Shown: in pieces, positions 15,095 through 25,858 of the stretch
Numbering within the stretch: position 1 is the stretch's first letter
Layout: each line of letters begins with the position of its first letter
NCBI GenBank assembly: GCA_964035545.1
Contig: OZ037773.1
Span: 4,553,251-4,617,250, forward strand
From: Bugula neritina
Taxonomy: Eukaryota; Bryozoa; Gymnolaemata; Cheilostomatida; Bugulidae
Length of the DNA stretch: 64,000 bases
Reading direction: 5' to 3'
The notes under the pieces: generated by a model
What the model saw: only the letters and a program-made list of their open reading frames with translations
Database searches by the model: none
What the model was told of the DNA's origin: nothing
Translations under genes and position numbers: made by a program

Positions 15095-15466
15095 TTATTT
15101 CCCATGATATTTGAGGCATTTACAAGAGGAACCAGAACACTTATATGAAGAATATCCTTTTCCTTTACAGTACTTCTTGCATTTACTTGGATATTTGGGG
15201 CAACCATAGCTAGCCTCCGCTACTGAAGCTATTGAAAATTAATAACATGGTAAGGTAACTCCAACATCTTTACACTGCTTTTATAATATTATTATATATT
15301 GTAGTTTCTGTATGAGACTATTTTTTATGCAACCGCATCAGTGCAACAAATAGAAATAAATTATATGTAAAAAAATAATTTGCTCACACAAAACCTAAAC
15401 AACATTTCACTTACCCAGTGCCATAATGACTAGCATGGCAATCACAAACACAGCAAGGACCTTCAT
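15095..15466 (-). CDS. CS-alpha-beta (defensin-like) secreted peptide, copy C
   Basis: Exon 1 is 15466-15415 and exon 2 is 15228-15095, the same lengths and phase-1 junction as copy A. The 61-residue product has the same six-cysteine spacing C-x6-C-x3-C-x9-C-x4-C-x-C, and the mature peptide is identical to copy A. The signal exon differs at two positions: one codon changes Ile to Leu, one change is silent. The untranslated exon 0 ends at 16512 behind a TATA box at 16572-16581; a polyadenylation signal lies at 14928-14933 on the minus strand. The intron between exons is 186 bp, shorter than in copy A. Likely secreted and antimicrobial by family analogy; not demonstrated. Confidence 0.85.
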
Positions 15467-16511
15467 ATTGATGTTGGTTCTATAAACAAATGACATATTG
15501 TAATGCAGCTCCATTGGGTGACATAGTTTTAAAACACAACAATTATGCAAATGGAAATTGCTATATTTAAAATGCTTTGAAAAACCTTGTAATTACATGA
15601 CAGCAATTTATTGCTAATATTTTTGATTTGCAATTACTTGTAACACAAACCATATACTATTAGACTTATAATTTTGTAGGTAAAACGGTGAAACACTTAT
15701 TGGCATATGCATGTTGATATCATAGAATATTAGGCTATATTCATGAAAGTACATAAATCTCAATACATGTAGAAACACAAAAATGTTTCTTTTTACAATT
15801 TTTTAGTCTGTATAAAGTTTAGTTAGTCTAAATAAAAAAGTTAACATAATATTTTGTACTTAATTCTTTGTTGAATTATAAAAATTTTAATGGCACAACT
15901 AGCAAAAGGAATAATGATAAATTGGCAGTATTAAAACTGCTAAGGTAAATAGAATGCATGCTCACTGTTATTTATTATGCGTTTCTTTTTTGTAGAATGT
16001 TTAATAATTGATTTTGAAAGTTGACAAAAACAAACTTAGTTTTGGTTAAGGGTTGGTGGGTCTTTAAAGTATTTTAAATTATAAATACTTTTGAATTCTG
16101 TAATATATGATAGCATATACATATCCCATGCCTGCAATGGTGTTACAACTTATAATAAACTATGCTACAAAGTTATTACCTTGTTAGCTACAGATTTTCC
16201 CAATTATCTTTTTTAACAAATACTCTTTAAGAGTAAAAAAAAGCCTGTTTGATGCAAAAAAATGTATTTTATTAAAAAGGCTGGTAATTTTCTATTTGAA
16301 AAAAAATTCTTTAATTAGTTATGTGCCCAAAGTTTTTATGTTTTGATACAGAGAGTAAACGGTCATAATTGCTATTTACCTTGCATGGTCAAATAGTCTA
16401 GCAAAAGCATAGTATTTTATTAAGTAGTATTGAGCTATTTAAACTTTTGTGAAAATCTGTAATTGTAAAATATTATATTAATTTTTATATGTTTATAATA
16501 ATTAAACGTAC

Positions 16512-16581
16512 CTGTAATACTTCACAAACGTTAGATAGTAACAAATATTGCATTAAAAATGCATCTCAAAGCCTTTATATA
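16512..16581 (-). promoter_or_regulatory. Promoter and exon 0 of copy C
   Basis: TATATAAAGG (minus strand, 16572-16581) and ACAG/GTACG donor ending exon 0 at 16512, matching copies A and D. The flank 13450-15090 downstream of the gene contains no other gene that I can see. Confidence 0.7.
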
Positions 16582-16882
16582 CCAGTTCAACTGCAATATT
16601 CAAACTTGAAACATTACATAGTTTTGAGTTAGTTGGCTAATAATTATCACCTGCAAGTAATAGTTAGTAATTTGCTTGCGAAGCATATTATTTATAGAAA
16701 ATATTGTTTGTCATTGATGTATTAGTGTTTGTGATCAGACTATATAATATTATTGTTGACAGAAACGTGTATTGCAGATGATTGATTAACTATTTGATAC
16801 AACATCAGGTATGGAAGTTTTCGCCAAATATTTACGCAATGGTTGCACTGATTGATAAATTTATCAATAAATTGCCAACTTA

Positions 16883-16948
16883 AGATTCAAACCCAAGACC
16901 TCCAGCTTGCAAGCAGGTATGCTACCATTACACCTCAGGGACGCCTGG
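16883..16948 (-). mobile_element. tRNA-derived SINE head
   Basis: On the minus strand the segment reads like a tRNA: an A-box-like TGGTAGCATACCTG, an anticodon loop TTGCAAG (anticodon GCA, cysteine-like) and a B-box-like GGGTTTGAATC. The acceptor stem does not close, so this is a SINE or tRNA pseudogene and not a functional tRNA. Confidence 0.55.
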
Positions 16949-17004
16949 GTAAACTCTTCACTACACTTCTATTGTCTAGGTGTGGTCATAGAAGTTTTAT
17001 ATCA

Positions 17005-17050
17005 TGTGCTGACAAGGGTACAAATCCCAAAGCAGCTGCTGTACGCAGTT
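17005..17050 (+). ncRNA. Degenerate hammerhead ribozyme motif
   Basis: TGTG, CTGACAA, stem II GGG/CCC with a 7-nt loop, AAAGC in place of GAAAC, stem III, GTA, then CGCA. G8 and G12 of the core are replaced. Homologous to 4164 and 8259 and again placed directly before a microsatellite. Confidence 0.5.
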
Positions 17051-17054
17051 ATAT

Positions 17055-17384
<330 letters not shown>

Positions 17385-17415
17385 GAAATAAAATGAGATT
17401 TGATTAATATAATGG

Positions 17416-17463
17416 CATTTATTACTAGTAGTTTCGTACACAAGAACGATGTGCACTCGTCAG

Positions 17464-17470
<7 letters not shown>
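17416..17470 (-). ncRNA. Hammerhead ribozyme, tandem copy 1
   Basis: On the minus strand: ATTTAT, CTGACGA (17463-17457), stem II of 7 bp (GTGCACA with TGTGTAC, one wobble), GAAAC (17435-17431), stem III ACT/AGT with a 3-nt loop, cleavage triplet GTA, then ATAAAT which pairs fully with the leading ATTTAT as stem I. All conserved core bases are present. Confidence 0.8.
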
Positions 17471-17502
<32 letters not shown>

Positions 17503-17533
17503 GAAATAAAATGAGATTTGATTAATATAATGG

Positions 17534-17581
17534 CATTTATTACTAGTAGTTTCGTACACAAGAACGATGTGCACTCGTCAG

Positions 17582-17588
<7 letters not shown>
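17534..17588 (-). ncRNA. Hammerhead ribozyme, tandem copy 2
   Basis: Same sequence 118 bp further on: CTGACGA core at 17581-17575, same stem II, GAAAC, GTA triplet and ATTTAT/ATAAAT stem I. Confidence 0.8.
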
Positions 17589-17621
<33 letters not shown>

Positions 17622-17739
17622 CGTAGCGTGAGTTTTTTAAAAAACAGCAGATGAAAAAGTGCTCAAATTATTATGTGTGTAACAATGAGCAATTATATTA
17701 TTGAAGAAAAGAGCAATTTATTTATATAGATGTTTTATC

Positions 17740-17785
17740 GCTATACTAATAGTTTCATGCCTTTTCGGCACTCCTCAGACACAAT
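17740..17785 (-). ncRNA. Hammerhead-like motif with broken stem I
   Basis: Minus strand: CTGAGGA (17778-17772), stem II GTGCC/GGCAT with loop GAAAA, GAAAC, stem III ACT/AGT with loop ATT, triplet GTA. The core is intact, but the bases before CTGAGGA (ATTGTGT) do not pair with those after the cleavage site (TAGCGAT), so stem I is lost or was replaced by a rearrangement. Confidence 0.6.
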
Positions 17786-17863
17786 ATTGGTGGATTTGAA
17801 CTTTTACATTAGGTAAAAATGTAAAAATTCAAATCCACCAATATTGTGCCTGAGGAGAGCACT
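17768..17863. repeat. Inverted repeat around a short spacer
   Basis: The segment from CTCCTCAG through CAATATTGGTGGATTTGAA recurs in reverse complement at 17828-17863, so part of the hammerhead motif is duplicated in inverted orientation. Confidence 0.8.
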
Positions 17864-19330
17864 GCCAGATATTGTCTTAGTAGCAGGTGCTCTAAAAACA
17901 GCTATCATACCCTACTCAAAATATTGTGTAAACTACAAAACATTAGATAGAATATAGCCATGAACTTCAATTTCATTGAGATTTAGTATTGCGTTAGCAT
18001 ATTAAATAAAATCTGAACAAAGCAGCTACTGTTTGGTTGATCACATGTAATCAGAGTGTAGTATCTGTTGAGATAACCATCAACATATTTACACAGAATC
18101 TCTCTGTTAGATCTAGTAAACTCTATGTCTTCCTCTATCATAGCGACTGTTACTTCTGTGACGCAGATCAATCTCTATAGGGAAAGTCGTGGGAGATTGA
18201 AGCTGCTGATCTACAATGAACAGAGTTTAAAGTAGCTGTTTGTTATTTTAAGAGTACTAGAGAAACCAGCGCAATTCTTCAATTTTTAAACTTCACATAG
18301 TGTAAACTTTAAACTAACATTTTAAAATATTAGCTAAAACTATTTAATAATATTTTAGCTGTAATTAACTTTTATCTAAAGCGAAGTTTTGAAATTGACT
18401 TTTAATTCGAATTCTTTGTTGGTTATATAAAAGATCACCCAAATAAAACAACTATAATACAATGAGTGTTATTTGCATGAAGATAATCTTTCGGGTTTTC
18501 GCTGAAACTTAAAGAGATTAGCTTCAATATTTTAGTAATACATAATCTGGTGACAGCTTTAATTGTACCTTAGCTGTGTAACAAGCAGCCACATTGTTTA
18601 TAGAAATATTTATTCTTGAAATTATACCAGTTATATATTATTTAGGTGTATATATGTAGTTGTTCAATAGAAGTTTTATTATTGCAATATGTTTTATTAA
18701 ATTGTATGTCATATTACAAGACAGCACAAAAATTTACATAACATTATAATAACTAGGTTTTATTAAATTGCAATGTCATGCGTATGGCAAATTTATTTAT
18801 ATTGTTTCTTATATTGTTTCATGCCATGTAGCGGTTGGAAGATATTTCAGCCAATCACAAGCTCAATTCATACTTTTCATTCTGACAGCTTCGCTTGTTT
18901 CAACAATGTATCGCATTGGTTTACCAAATTTTACAGAGTTTATTATAAGCTATTTTTAGTATTTTAGCAAATGCCATTTTTCCATGAGATCGCAGTTTGC
19001 GTCACAAAGAGGCAAAATAATTTGTCACAAGTTGGACCAATTCCAAGACTTGTTTCATATGCAGAAAACTTTGACAATTCTTTGTATATTGCAATAAACA
19101 ATAGTTTCCTCACTGGTAGGCTACTGGCTTTAAAATAGTTGTATCTATGATATCTTTAAGTGATATATTAGAGTTAATTTTGTTGAAAACAAATTGTAGT
19201 TCATCAGGAAACACCATACAAAATTGAAATTTTTCAGTAGTTGGTTGAAAGACATAAAATTTGCATAAGTGAATATCATGATGTAGTTTAGGAGATGTTT
19301 GAGCAGCTACAAAACAAAATGATAATAACT
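17864..19330. repeat. Rearranged spacer copies between units
   Basis: 17865-17960 matches 5350-5440 in direct orientation; about 18240-19330 matches 4900-6000 in reverse orientation. No gene is visible. Short open frames here (for example 17983-18171 and 18768-18967) lie in duplicated spacer. Confidence 0.65.
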
Positions 19331-19394
19331 TAAACAATGTTTTCTACCCAGGATAATTTGTTTTCAAGCTTACAGAATGCTCCTAATAAAAAAA

Positions 19395-19549
<155 letters not shown>

Positions 19550-19599
19550 CGTACTAATACAATTTTGGATATAAAAATAAACTTAGACCTTCATTTTAT

Positions 19600-19652
19600 C
19601 GACTACAATATTGTTTCACGTGGTGCAAGCTACGATCATCAGGTCGTTGTGT
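19600..19652 (-). ncRNA. Hammerhead motif of a partial PLE terminus
   Basis: Minus strand: GAC, CTGATGA (19642-19636), stem II with one A/C mismatch, GAAAC, palindromic stem III ACAATATTGT, then A and GTC that pairs with GAC. It belongs to a truncated extra copy of the PLE terminal region (19548-19670), separated from the main element by (TA)n. Confidence 0.65.
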
Positions 19653-19666
19653 GTACGCTTGAGATA

Positions 19667-19742
<76 letters not shown>

Positions 19743-19848
19743 TTCTATAATTAAAAATGAATCAAAAGAACTCAATATTTCGAAAAATAGAGTATTTATA
19801 TTGGGTACTAATACAATTTTGGATATAAAAATAAACTTAGATCTTCAT

Positions 19849-19905
19849 TCTATTGACTACAATATTGTTTCACGTAGTGCGAGCTACGATCATCAGGTCG
19901 TTGTG
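19849..19905 (-). ncRNA. Hammerhead ribozyme in PLE terminus (minus copy)
   Basis: CTGATGA (19896-19890), perfect 5-bp stem II CGTAG/CTACG with a 6-nt loop, GAAAC, stem III ACA/TGT with an ATAT loop, cleavage after GTA, then GTC pairing with GAC directly before the core. Confidence 0.8.
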
Positions 19906-19968
19906 TGTACGCTTGAGTGATTTTGTTTTGAAATTAGTATTGTTAGTATATTACTACGCTGGAATGTT

Positions 19969-21474
19969 TTAACTAGCGTCTGTTAAGTGCGCAAGTAAAA
20001 ATTTGCGTTTATGTCTACACGTGGTGGAAAGCTCTTTTCGTTTGTTGAGGGAAGATAATTCCGGTTGTTTTAAAATTATATACTTCTCATAGTTGCATAA
20101 ATTACATCTATTGGTTAGGTTTGAGTATGATTTGCAAATCTTTAAAATATTCCATTTTAAGCTGAATTTCGTTTTGTTGTCTTTTAAATTCCAGATGTGT
20201 CTGCTGAGTTGCGTGCTGTTAGCTTTATCTGCATGTAGGAAAGAGGCTTTGTGGTTATTGAATCTGGTTTTGAAGGTAGTCGAACAGAGTCCTATGTATG
20301 AATGGCTGGAATTATTGTCATGTCTTGTTACAGTTGCTTGGTATATTACGTCTTTGTATAAGCATTTACCATTTAGTGGACAGTGGGAAGGTTGTTTGCA
20401 GTTACATTGTGTGTCATTTAGTTTAGTAGCGGTAGTAGGGGTGTGTACGGTTTTAAGTTTGTGATGGTTCGAGCCATCAATAATATTTTTCATGTTGGGC
20501 ATGCATGAATAGCTAATTTTTATAGTTTTCCTATTGAAAATTTTACTTAGTTGGTTGGACGGTGGAAAGCATTTGTCGATGATTTGAAGAAATTTCTTCC
20601 CTATTTTGGTTTTTACTGTTGAACTGAAAGGTGGGTTGTACCACAATATGTTTCTATTTCTATTTCTATTATTGTTGTTGGATTTAGGTGTCGGGTTATA
20701 TTTTAATTTATAGTCATATCTACTGTTTGATAGTGCTTCTTGGTACGGTTGTATGGTGGTTTTAAACTCTTCTTCATTGGAGGATAGTGAGCTAAGTCTT
20801 CTATTTATATTTTCTGGTATGTTTTTCAATACTGCAGGTGGGTGGTCGCTTTGTTTGTGAACGTAGAGGATAGTGTTTCCAGGTTTTGTATAGGGTTTAT
20901 AGGATTGGTTAGTCAAGTTGAATGTTACATCTAGAAAGTTTACAACTTTCTTATTGGCTTCTATTGTGATTGAGAGATTAAATTTTCTAAAAAAGTTGCA
21001 AATTTGTTTTTTGTTCTGTTCTATGTGTCTAGGTGTTCCTTCGCAAACTATGAGTCCATCATCTCTATACAGGCCTAAATTACATTCTATATTCATTTCA
21101 GTAGTTAATAGATTAAGCAAATATATTCCAATTAGTTGGCAGGTTTCGGCGCCGTCATAACTTCCCATAGTGACATCAAAATTACTGTCGTGTTTTTTTG
21201 TCCATTGTTCACCATTGGAGATAAGAATGGACTTTTTAAAGTGTAAAATTATTTCCTGGTGTTCAGTTGGTATGCTGGTAAAGTGTGACGCAAAGGAAAG
21301 GGCTTTGTAAAGGAGGTCTTCGGTTATTGATGGGTAGAAATTGCATATGTCAAAAGTAATAAATGACTTACTGCTTTTGTTCTTGATGTTTTCAAACCAA
21401 TTTATTACTGAGTGGGAGTTTTTCCATATGTTGACTTTTATATGCTGGAGGAGTTTTGTGTTTATATTATCCAA
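19969..21474 (-). CDS. PLE reverse transcriptase with GIY-YIG endonuclease (5'-truncated)
   Basis: A 501-residue open frame. The N-terminal part is a reverse transcriptase: motif A region FDICNFYPSI (about 41-50), motif B region MGSYDGAE (103-110) and catalytic YRDD (136-139). A Cys/His-rich linker (CNCKQPSHC type) near 355 precedes a C-terminal GIY-YIG domain at about 370-460, with SYIG followed by KTRFNNH. This order is diagnostic of Penelope-like retroelements, which reverse-transcribe their RNA and nick the target with the GIY-YIG nuclease. The frame continues upstream in another register to about 21,700 (KDHKPNF-like region), so a one-base deletion near 21,566 breaks the gene. The start at 21474 is only the first Met after the break. 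The N-terminal region is missing at the junction with the inverted copy. Confidence 0.88.
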   Translation of the reverse strand: MDNINTKLLQHIKVNIWKNSHSVINWFENIKNKSSKSFITFDICNFYPSITEDLLYKALSFASHFTSIPTEHQEIILHFKKSILISNGEQWTKKHDSNFDVTMGSYDGAETCQLIGIYLLNLLTTEMNIECNLGLYRDDGLIVCEGTPRHIEQNKKQICNFFRKFNLSITIEANKKVVNFLDVTFNLTNQSYKPYTKPGNTILYVHKQSDHPPAVLKNIPENINRRLSSLSSNEEEFKTTIQPYQEALSNSRYDYKLKYNPTPKSNNNNRNRNRNILWYNPPFSSTVKTKIGKKFLQIIDKCFPPSNQLSKIFNRKTIKISYSCMPNMKNIIDGSNHHKLKTVHTPTTATKLNDTQCNCKQPSHCPLNGKCLYKDVIYQATVTRHDNNSSHSYIGLCSTTFKTRFNNHKASFLHADKANSTQLSRHIWNLKDNKTKFSLKWNILKICKSYSNLTNRCNLCNYEKYIILKQPELSSLNKRKELSTTCRHKRKFLLAHLTDAS

Positions 21475-21701
21475 TAGTTGTTTGCTGATTATACCGATGT
21501 TGGATTTGGTGGGGTTTATTAGTCTGCAGGATGGTTTGTTATTGAAGTTAGGTTTGTGATCTTTTAAGTAATAAAAGCTTCTTTCTGGGCTAGTACTTCT
21601 ATTCTGGTGTCTAGATTTAATGATTTGGCGATTATGGTGTCCTTAGTTGTGATTGATTTAGCTAGGTCAGGTGGGGCTTTTTTGTAGTCTTTCGTAATGT
21701 T

Positions 21702-22187
21702 TTGTTTAATAACACCCCTACAACCGCTACTAAACTAAATGACACACAATGTAACTGCAAACAACCTTCCCACTGTCCACTAAATGGTAAATGCTTATAC
21801 AAAGACGTAATATACCAAGCAACTGTAACAAGACATGACAATAATTCCAGCCATTCATACATAGGACTCTGTTCGACTACCTTCAAAACCAGATTCAATA
21901 ACCACAAAGCCTCTTTCCTACATGCAGATAAAGCTAACAGCACGCAACTCAGCAGACACATCTGGAATTTAAAAGACAACAAAACGAAATTCAGCTTAAA
22001 ATGGAATATTTTAAAGATTTGCAAATCATACTCAAACCTAACCAATAGATGTAATTTATGCAACTATGAGAAGTATATAATTTTAAAACAACCGGAATTA
22101 TCTTCCCTCAACAAACGAAAAGAGCTTTCCACCACGTGTAGACATAAACGCAAATTTTTACTTGCGCACTTAACAGACGCTAGTTAA
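21702..22187 (+). pseudogene. PLE GIY-YIG C-terminal fragment (inverted copy)
   Basis: The open frame encodes the last 158 residues of the same PLE protein, identical to the C terminus of the minus-strand copy: the Cys/His-rich linker and the GIY-YIG domain through the stop. The reverse transcriptase part is absent, so it is a 5'-truncated copy fused at its broken end to the other copy. The first few residues of the frame come from junction sequence. Confidence 0.85.
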
Positions 22188-22250
22188 AACATTCCAGCGT
22201 AGTAATACACTAACAATACTAATTTCAAAACAAAATCACTCAAGCGTACA

Positions 22251-22305
22251 CACAACGACCTGATGATCGTAGCTCGCACTACGTGAAACAATATTGTAGT
22301 CAATA
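22251..22305 (+). ncRNA. Hammerhead ribozyme in PLE terminus (plus copy)
   Basis: GAC (22257-22259), CTGATGA (22260-22266), stem II CGTAG/CTACG (22268-22272 with 22279-22283), GAAA (22285-22288), stem III ACA/TGT around ATAT, cleavage predicted after A22298, then GTC pairing with GAC. All core bases are conserved. Confidence 0.82.
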
Positions 22306-22351
22306 GAATGAAGATCTAAGTTTATTTTTATATCCAAAATTGTATTAGTAC

Positions 22352-22356
<5 letters not shown>

Positions 22357-22417
<61 letters not shown>
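22357..22417. repeat. (TA)n microsatellite
   Basis: Pure TA tract between the PLE terminus and the inverted array unit. Confidence 0.97.
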
Positions 22418-22421
<4 letters not shown>

Positions 22422-22722
22422 TGAATTTCAATGTGGCAACTTATTATTCAATTTATCAATCAGTGCAACTATTGCATAAATATTTGGTGAAAACCTCCGT
22501 ACCTGGTTTTGTATCAAATCATTAATCAATCATCTGCAATACATGTTTCTGTCAACAAGAATATATTGTTTGATCACAGACACTAACATCAATGATAAAC
22601 AATATTTTCTATAAATAAATTATTTCGCAAACAATATTACCTATTACCTGCAGGTGATAATTATTAGCCAACTAACTCAAAGCTACGTAATGTTTTAAGT
22701 TTGAATATTGCAGTTGAACTGA

Positions 22723-22792
22723 TATATAAAGGCTTTGAGATGCATTCCTAATGCAATATTGGTTACTATCTAGCTTTTGTGAAGTATTACAG
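22723..22792 (+). promoter_or_regulatory. Promoter and exon 0 of copy D
   Basis: TATATAAAGG at 22723-22732, then about 60 bp to an ACAG/GTACG donor (exon 0 ends at 22792). Exon 1 starts at 23856 after TTTATAG. Confidence 0.72.
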
Positions 22793-23868
22793 GTACGTTT
22801 AATTAATATTAACATAAATTATCAAATAAATTTTTTACAATGACAGATTTTCACAAAAGGGTAAATAGCTCAATACTACTCAATGCAATATTATGTTTTT
22901 GCCAATTTTTTTGACCAAGGTAATCAGCAATTATGACTGTCTACTCTCTGTATCAAAAAACATAAAAACTTTAGGCATACAAATAATTAAAAATATTCTT
23001 TTCAAATGGGAAAGAAGGTACTAATAAAATTTCCAGCCTTTTCAGCAAATGACATTTTGTTGTAAAATTTAAAAAAATCTTTTTTAAAAAAATAATTTGG
23101 AAAATCTGTAGCTCGCAGGGTAATAGCTTTGTAGCATAGTTTATAAGTTGAAACACCATTGCAGGCATCTGAGATTTTCACTTTTTTATCAATATGTAAA
23201 TGCTTTCATAAACTCAAAAGTACCTGTATTTTGAAATACTTTAAAGACCCACCAACCCTTAACCAAAATTAAGTTTGTTTTTGTCAACGTTTCAAATATA
23301 ATAAAAAACATTTTACAAAAAAGAAATGCATAACAAATAAAATTGAGCATGCATTCTATTTACCTTACAATTTTTATTACTTTCAATTTATCATTACTCC
23401 TTTTGCTATTTTTTTATAATTTAGCAAAAAATTAAATTTGATATAGTATGTTAACTTTTATAATTAGACTAATTAAAAATTTATGCAGACTAAATTTTTG
23501 AAGCTAACTAAACTTTTTGCAGACTAAAAAAGTTTAATAAGAAACATGTTTATGCTTCTACAACATATGTATTGACATTTATGTACATTGATAAAGTTAA
23601 CCTATAATGATGTACTTGATATCAACATGCATATGCCAACAATTTTGTTTCACCATATTACCTACAAAGTAATAAGTCTAATAGTATATTGTTCCTGTTA
23701 CAAGCAATTGCAAATCAAAAATATTAGCAAGCTGTCATGTTATTATGAAATTTTTTAAAGTATTTTAAATATTGCAATTTTCATTTGCATCACTGTTTTG
23801 TTTTAAAACTATGTCACTCAATGGAGCTGCATCACAATGTGTTATTTGTTTATAGAAGCAACATCAAT

Positions 23869-24362
23869 ATGAAGGTCATTGCTGTGTTTGTGATTGCCAT
23901 GCTAGTCATCATGGCACTGGGTAAGTGAAATGTTTATTAGGTATTTTGAGAGCACAAATCAATTTATTGAATTATATCCAAAGTAGATAAAAAAGTTTTG
24001 TATGAATATTACAGTTTTATTAAAATATTATGACTCAAATCTTTTCATGAATTAAGTCTTATTTCTTACTCTATATAAGTTATTTTTTTACATATATTAT
24101 TCATTTCTATTTGTTGCACTGATGCAGTTGCATATAAATTAGCCTCATACAGAAAGTACAATATATAATATTATAAAAACAGTGTAAAAATATTGGAGTT
24201 ACCTTACCATGTTATTGATTTTCAATAGCTTCAGTAGCAGAGGCTAGCCATGGTTGCCCCAAAGATCCAAGTAAATGCAAGAACTACTGTAAAGGAAAAA
24301 AAACTCTTACATATCATTGTGTTGGTTCCGCGTGTAGATGCGTCACATATCATGGGAAGTAA
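23869..24362 (+). CDS. CS-alpha-beta (defensin-like) secreted peptide, copy D
   Basis: Exon 1 is 23869-23920 and exon 2 is 24229-24362 (acceptor TTTTCAATAG, stop TAA); 61 residues. The signal exon is identical to that of copy A at every base. The mature peptide keeps the six cysteines at C-x6-C-x3-C-x9-C-x4-C-x-C but differs from A and C at 13 of about 37 positions, mostly between the third and sixth cysteines, with only two silent codon differences in exon 2. It has fewer Tyr and Lys and more His and Thr than copy A. A polyadenylation signal AATAAA is at 24534-24539. Defensin-like by cysteine pattern; the target is unknown. Confidence 0.87.
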
Positions 24363-25533
24363 AGTCAACTTTCTCAGATGTTAACCTTTGACCCAGAACA
24401 CGACCTTTATAGATTTTTATTTCTCTAATTCTGTTTTAAAGCACAGTAACTTGATAATTTTGAAGTTCTGAAATAATTGTGTTTTAATCCCTCTGAATGT
24501 TTTATGTATATTTATATGTAACTACTAAATCCTAATAAAAAAAATGCTTTTGAGATATAGCCAAATGTTTTGTTTTAATCAGGCATGTATGGGAATTTTA
24601 TACAACCTAAAATAATTATGCTTCTCATTATCATTTTGGCTCTAAAATATCTACATATAGTTAAAAATATGTCACTCTAAAGTTTTGCACTTGCAATTTG
24701 TTTGTAATACACCAGCTTGATTGTTGCTGATACAGTGGACAACATCTCACTAGACTATTACATTGCATTAAAATAAAATATTACAGAAAAAATTGTTGAA
24801 TATTACCAATTTGCAATTTATGAATAAATGCTTCAACTAAAACACATTAGAAATATACAAACTCGAACAATGGGGAGATAAATCTGTCTTCCATCCAGTG
24901 GTGTATACTAGATAAATTAGCTACATTATATTAGCTGAAAGTTGTCTTTCCTTAGCATAACCTAATCCCACTTTAAAATATGCAGTGCAAATTTTTATGT
25001 AAGTTTAATAGATATAAAACAATGATAAAGTAATGCGCCAGTTATTGTGATTAACTTGCTTATAGTACGTGATTGATATAACTCTCTCTCCTCATGATTT
25101 AATTAAGAGTGTCACAATGTTCACAACTATTGTATTCTCTAGTTTGATAGAATGTGCCTAATATTATATAATAAGGGCTTGTAGTGATGACTTTTAATTA
25201 TATTTTGAAGCTAAAATTATTAAAAGTACTCACTGGAGACTTCATGATTGATGGGTAATTAGATTAAACTTTTTTAAAGCTTTACCGCTTTCTATTGCCA
25301 ATTAGAAGAATTAATAAAAACAAAATGAGTATTTCATTCCTGACCAAATGCCTGTAGATAATTTTTTGATTATATTATGGTTTGATACATAAAAAATGTG
25401 AATACTGTATATATTTATAGAACTTTTACATTTCTCTAAAGCTTTTTTACAGCTAAAGTTAAGTTGCGTTGCGTTGCAACTTATACACATAAAGAATAAG
25501 CAAAAATGTATTCTCTGGGACATTTTAACTTAC

Positions 25534-25743
25534 TGCTGAATCTATTCAAGATGTTCACAGCGCAGACGCATCTAACATCTCCCAAGTCTACTCTTCACCA
25601 TGGTCTAGTCTCCTCATTGCTGTGTGCCAGTGAACTGTGAGCTGATCCCGTTTGTTCATAGATGCCATCAACTGCCTTGAATGCTTCGAAGTAATGCAAC
25701 ACTTCAGATCGAGCTCTAACAGATGACTGCTTTGCTGATTTAT
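25534..25743 (-). pseudogene. F-type lectin exon with a nonsense codon
   Basis: On the minus strand a 210-nt exon (69 codons plus phase-1 ends) lies between a CTGTAG acceptor at 25744-25745 and a GTAAGT donor at 25533. It reads AVDGIY, then AHSNEET, PW, stop, RVDL and ends near LNRFS, matching the first half of an F-type lectin (fucolectin) domain and exon 4 of the lectin gene at 29259. The second Trp of the usual PWWRVDL segment is TGA. The family spacing H-x26-R is still present. No partner exons are visible on this strand nearby, so this is a stranded, inactivated exon. Confidence 0.78.
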
Positions 25744-25858
25744 CTACAGATGAATATTTAAAAAAAATTATCTTAAAGCAATAAAAACAAAAATACTTGA
25801 CTTGAAAACATTAGAAATAAAAGATAAAATTTTTAAAAAATAAGAAACACTAGAAACC

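Larger units (their letters stand above)
9568..17050. repeat. Tandem array unit 3 (with gene copy C)
   Basis: The most complete unit. 9568-11755 matches 4722-6680, 12202 onward matches the window start, and 15375-17050 matches 2530-4210 and 6690-8300. The spacer 9568-12688 holds no gene that I can recognise: open frames at 9759-9968 and 10011-10202 are short, have no conserved start context and sit in repeated spacer. Confidence 0.85.
19797..22355. mobile_element. Penelope-like element: two inverted partial copies
   Basis: The minus-strand copy runs from about 21,710 to 19,797, the plus-strand copy from about 21,714 to 22,355. Both end with the same terminal region (stop codon, about 80 bp, hammerhead motif, then sequence ending in GGGTACTAATAC or its complement) and both border (TA)n. 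Inverted or tandem partial copies with terminal hammerheads are known for Penelope-like elements. The two arms encode identical residues over about 158 codons, so the arrangement is young. Confidence 0.85.
22418..25260. repeat. Inverted array unit (with gene copy D)
   Basis: Reads as the reverse complement of about 14,200-16,870 in unit 3, through promoter, introns, exons and 3' flank, with many substitutions. With unit 3 it forms a large imperfect palindrome of arms of about 2.8 kb around a 5.5-kb centre filled by microsatellites, hammerhead motifs and the PLE. Confidence 0.8.

Noticed and set aside
16883-16948. A functional tRNA-Cys gene
   Set aside because: Anticodon loop and boxes resemble tRNA, but the acceptor stem does not pair and the anticodon stem has a mismatch; better as a SINE head.
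20093-21160. Plus-strand open frames opposite the PLE reverse transcriptase
   Set aside because: Antisense shadows of the element's coding strand; no domain or start context.
21662-22063. Minus-strand 133-codon open frame
   Set aside because: Antisense shadow of the plus-strand PLE fragment, sharing its translation with the 20093-20464 shadow frame.
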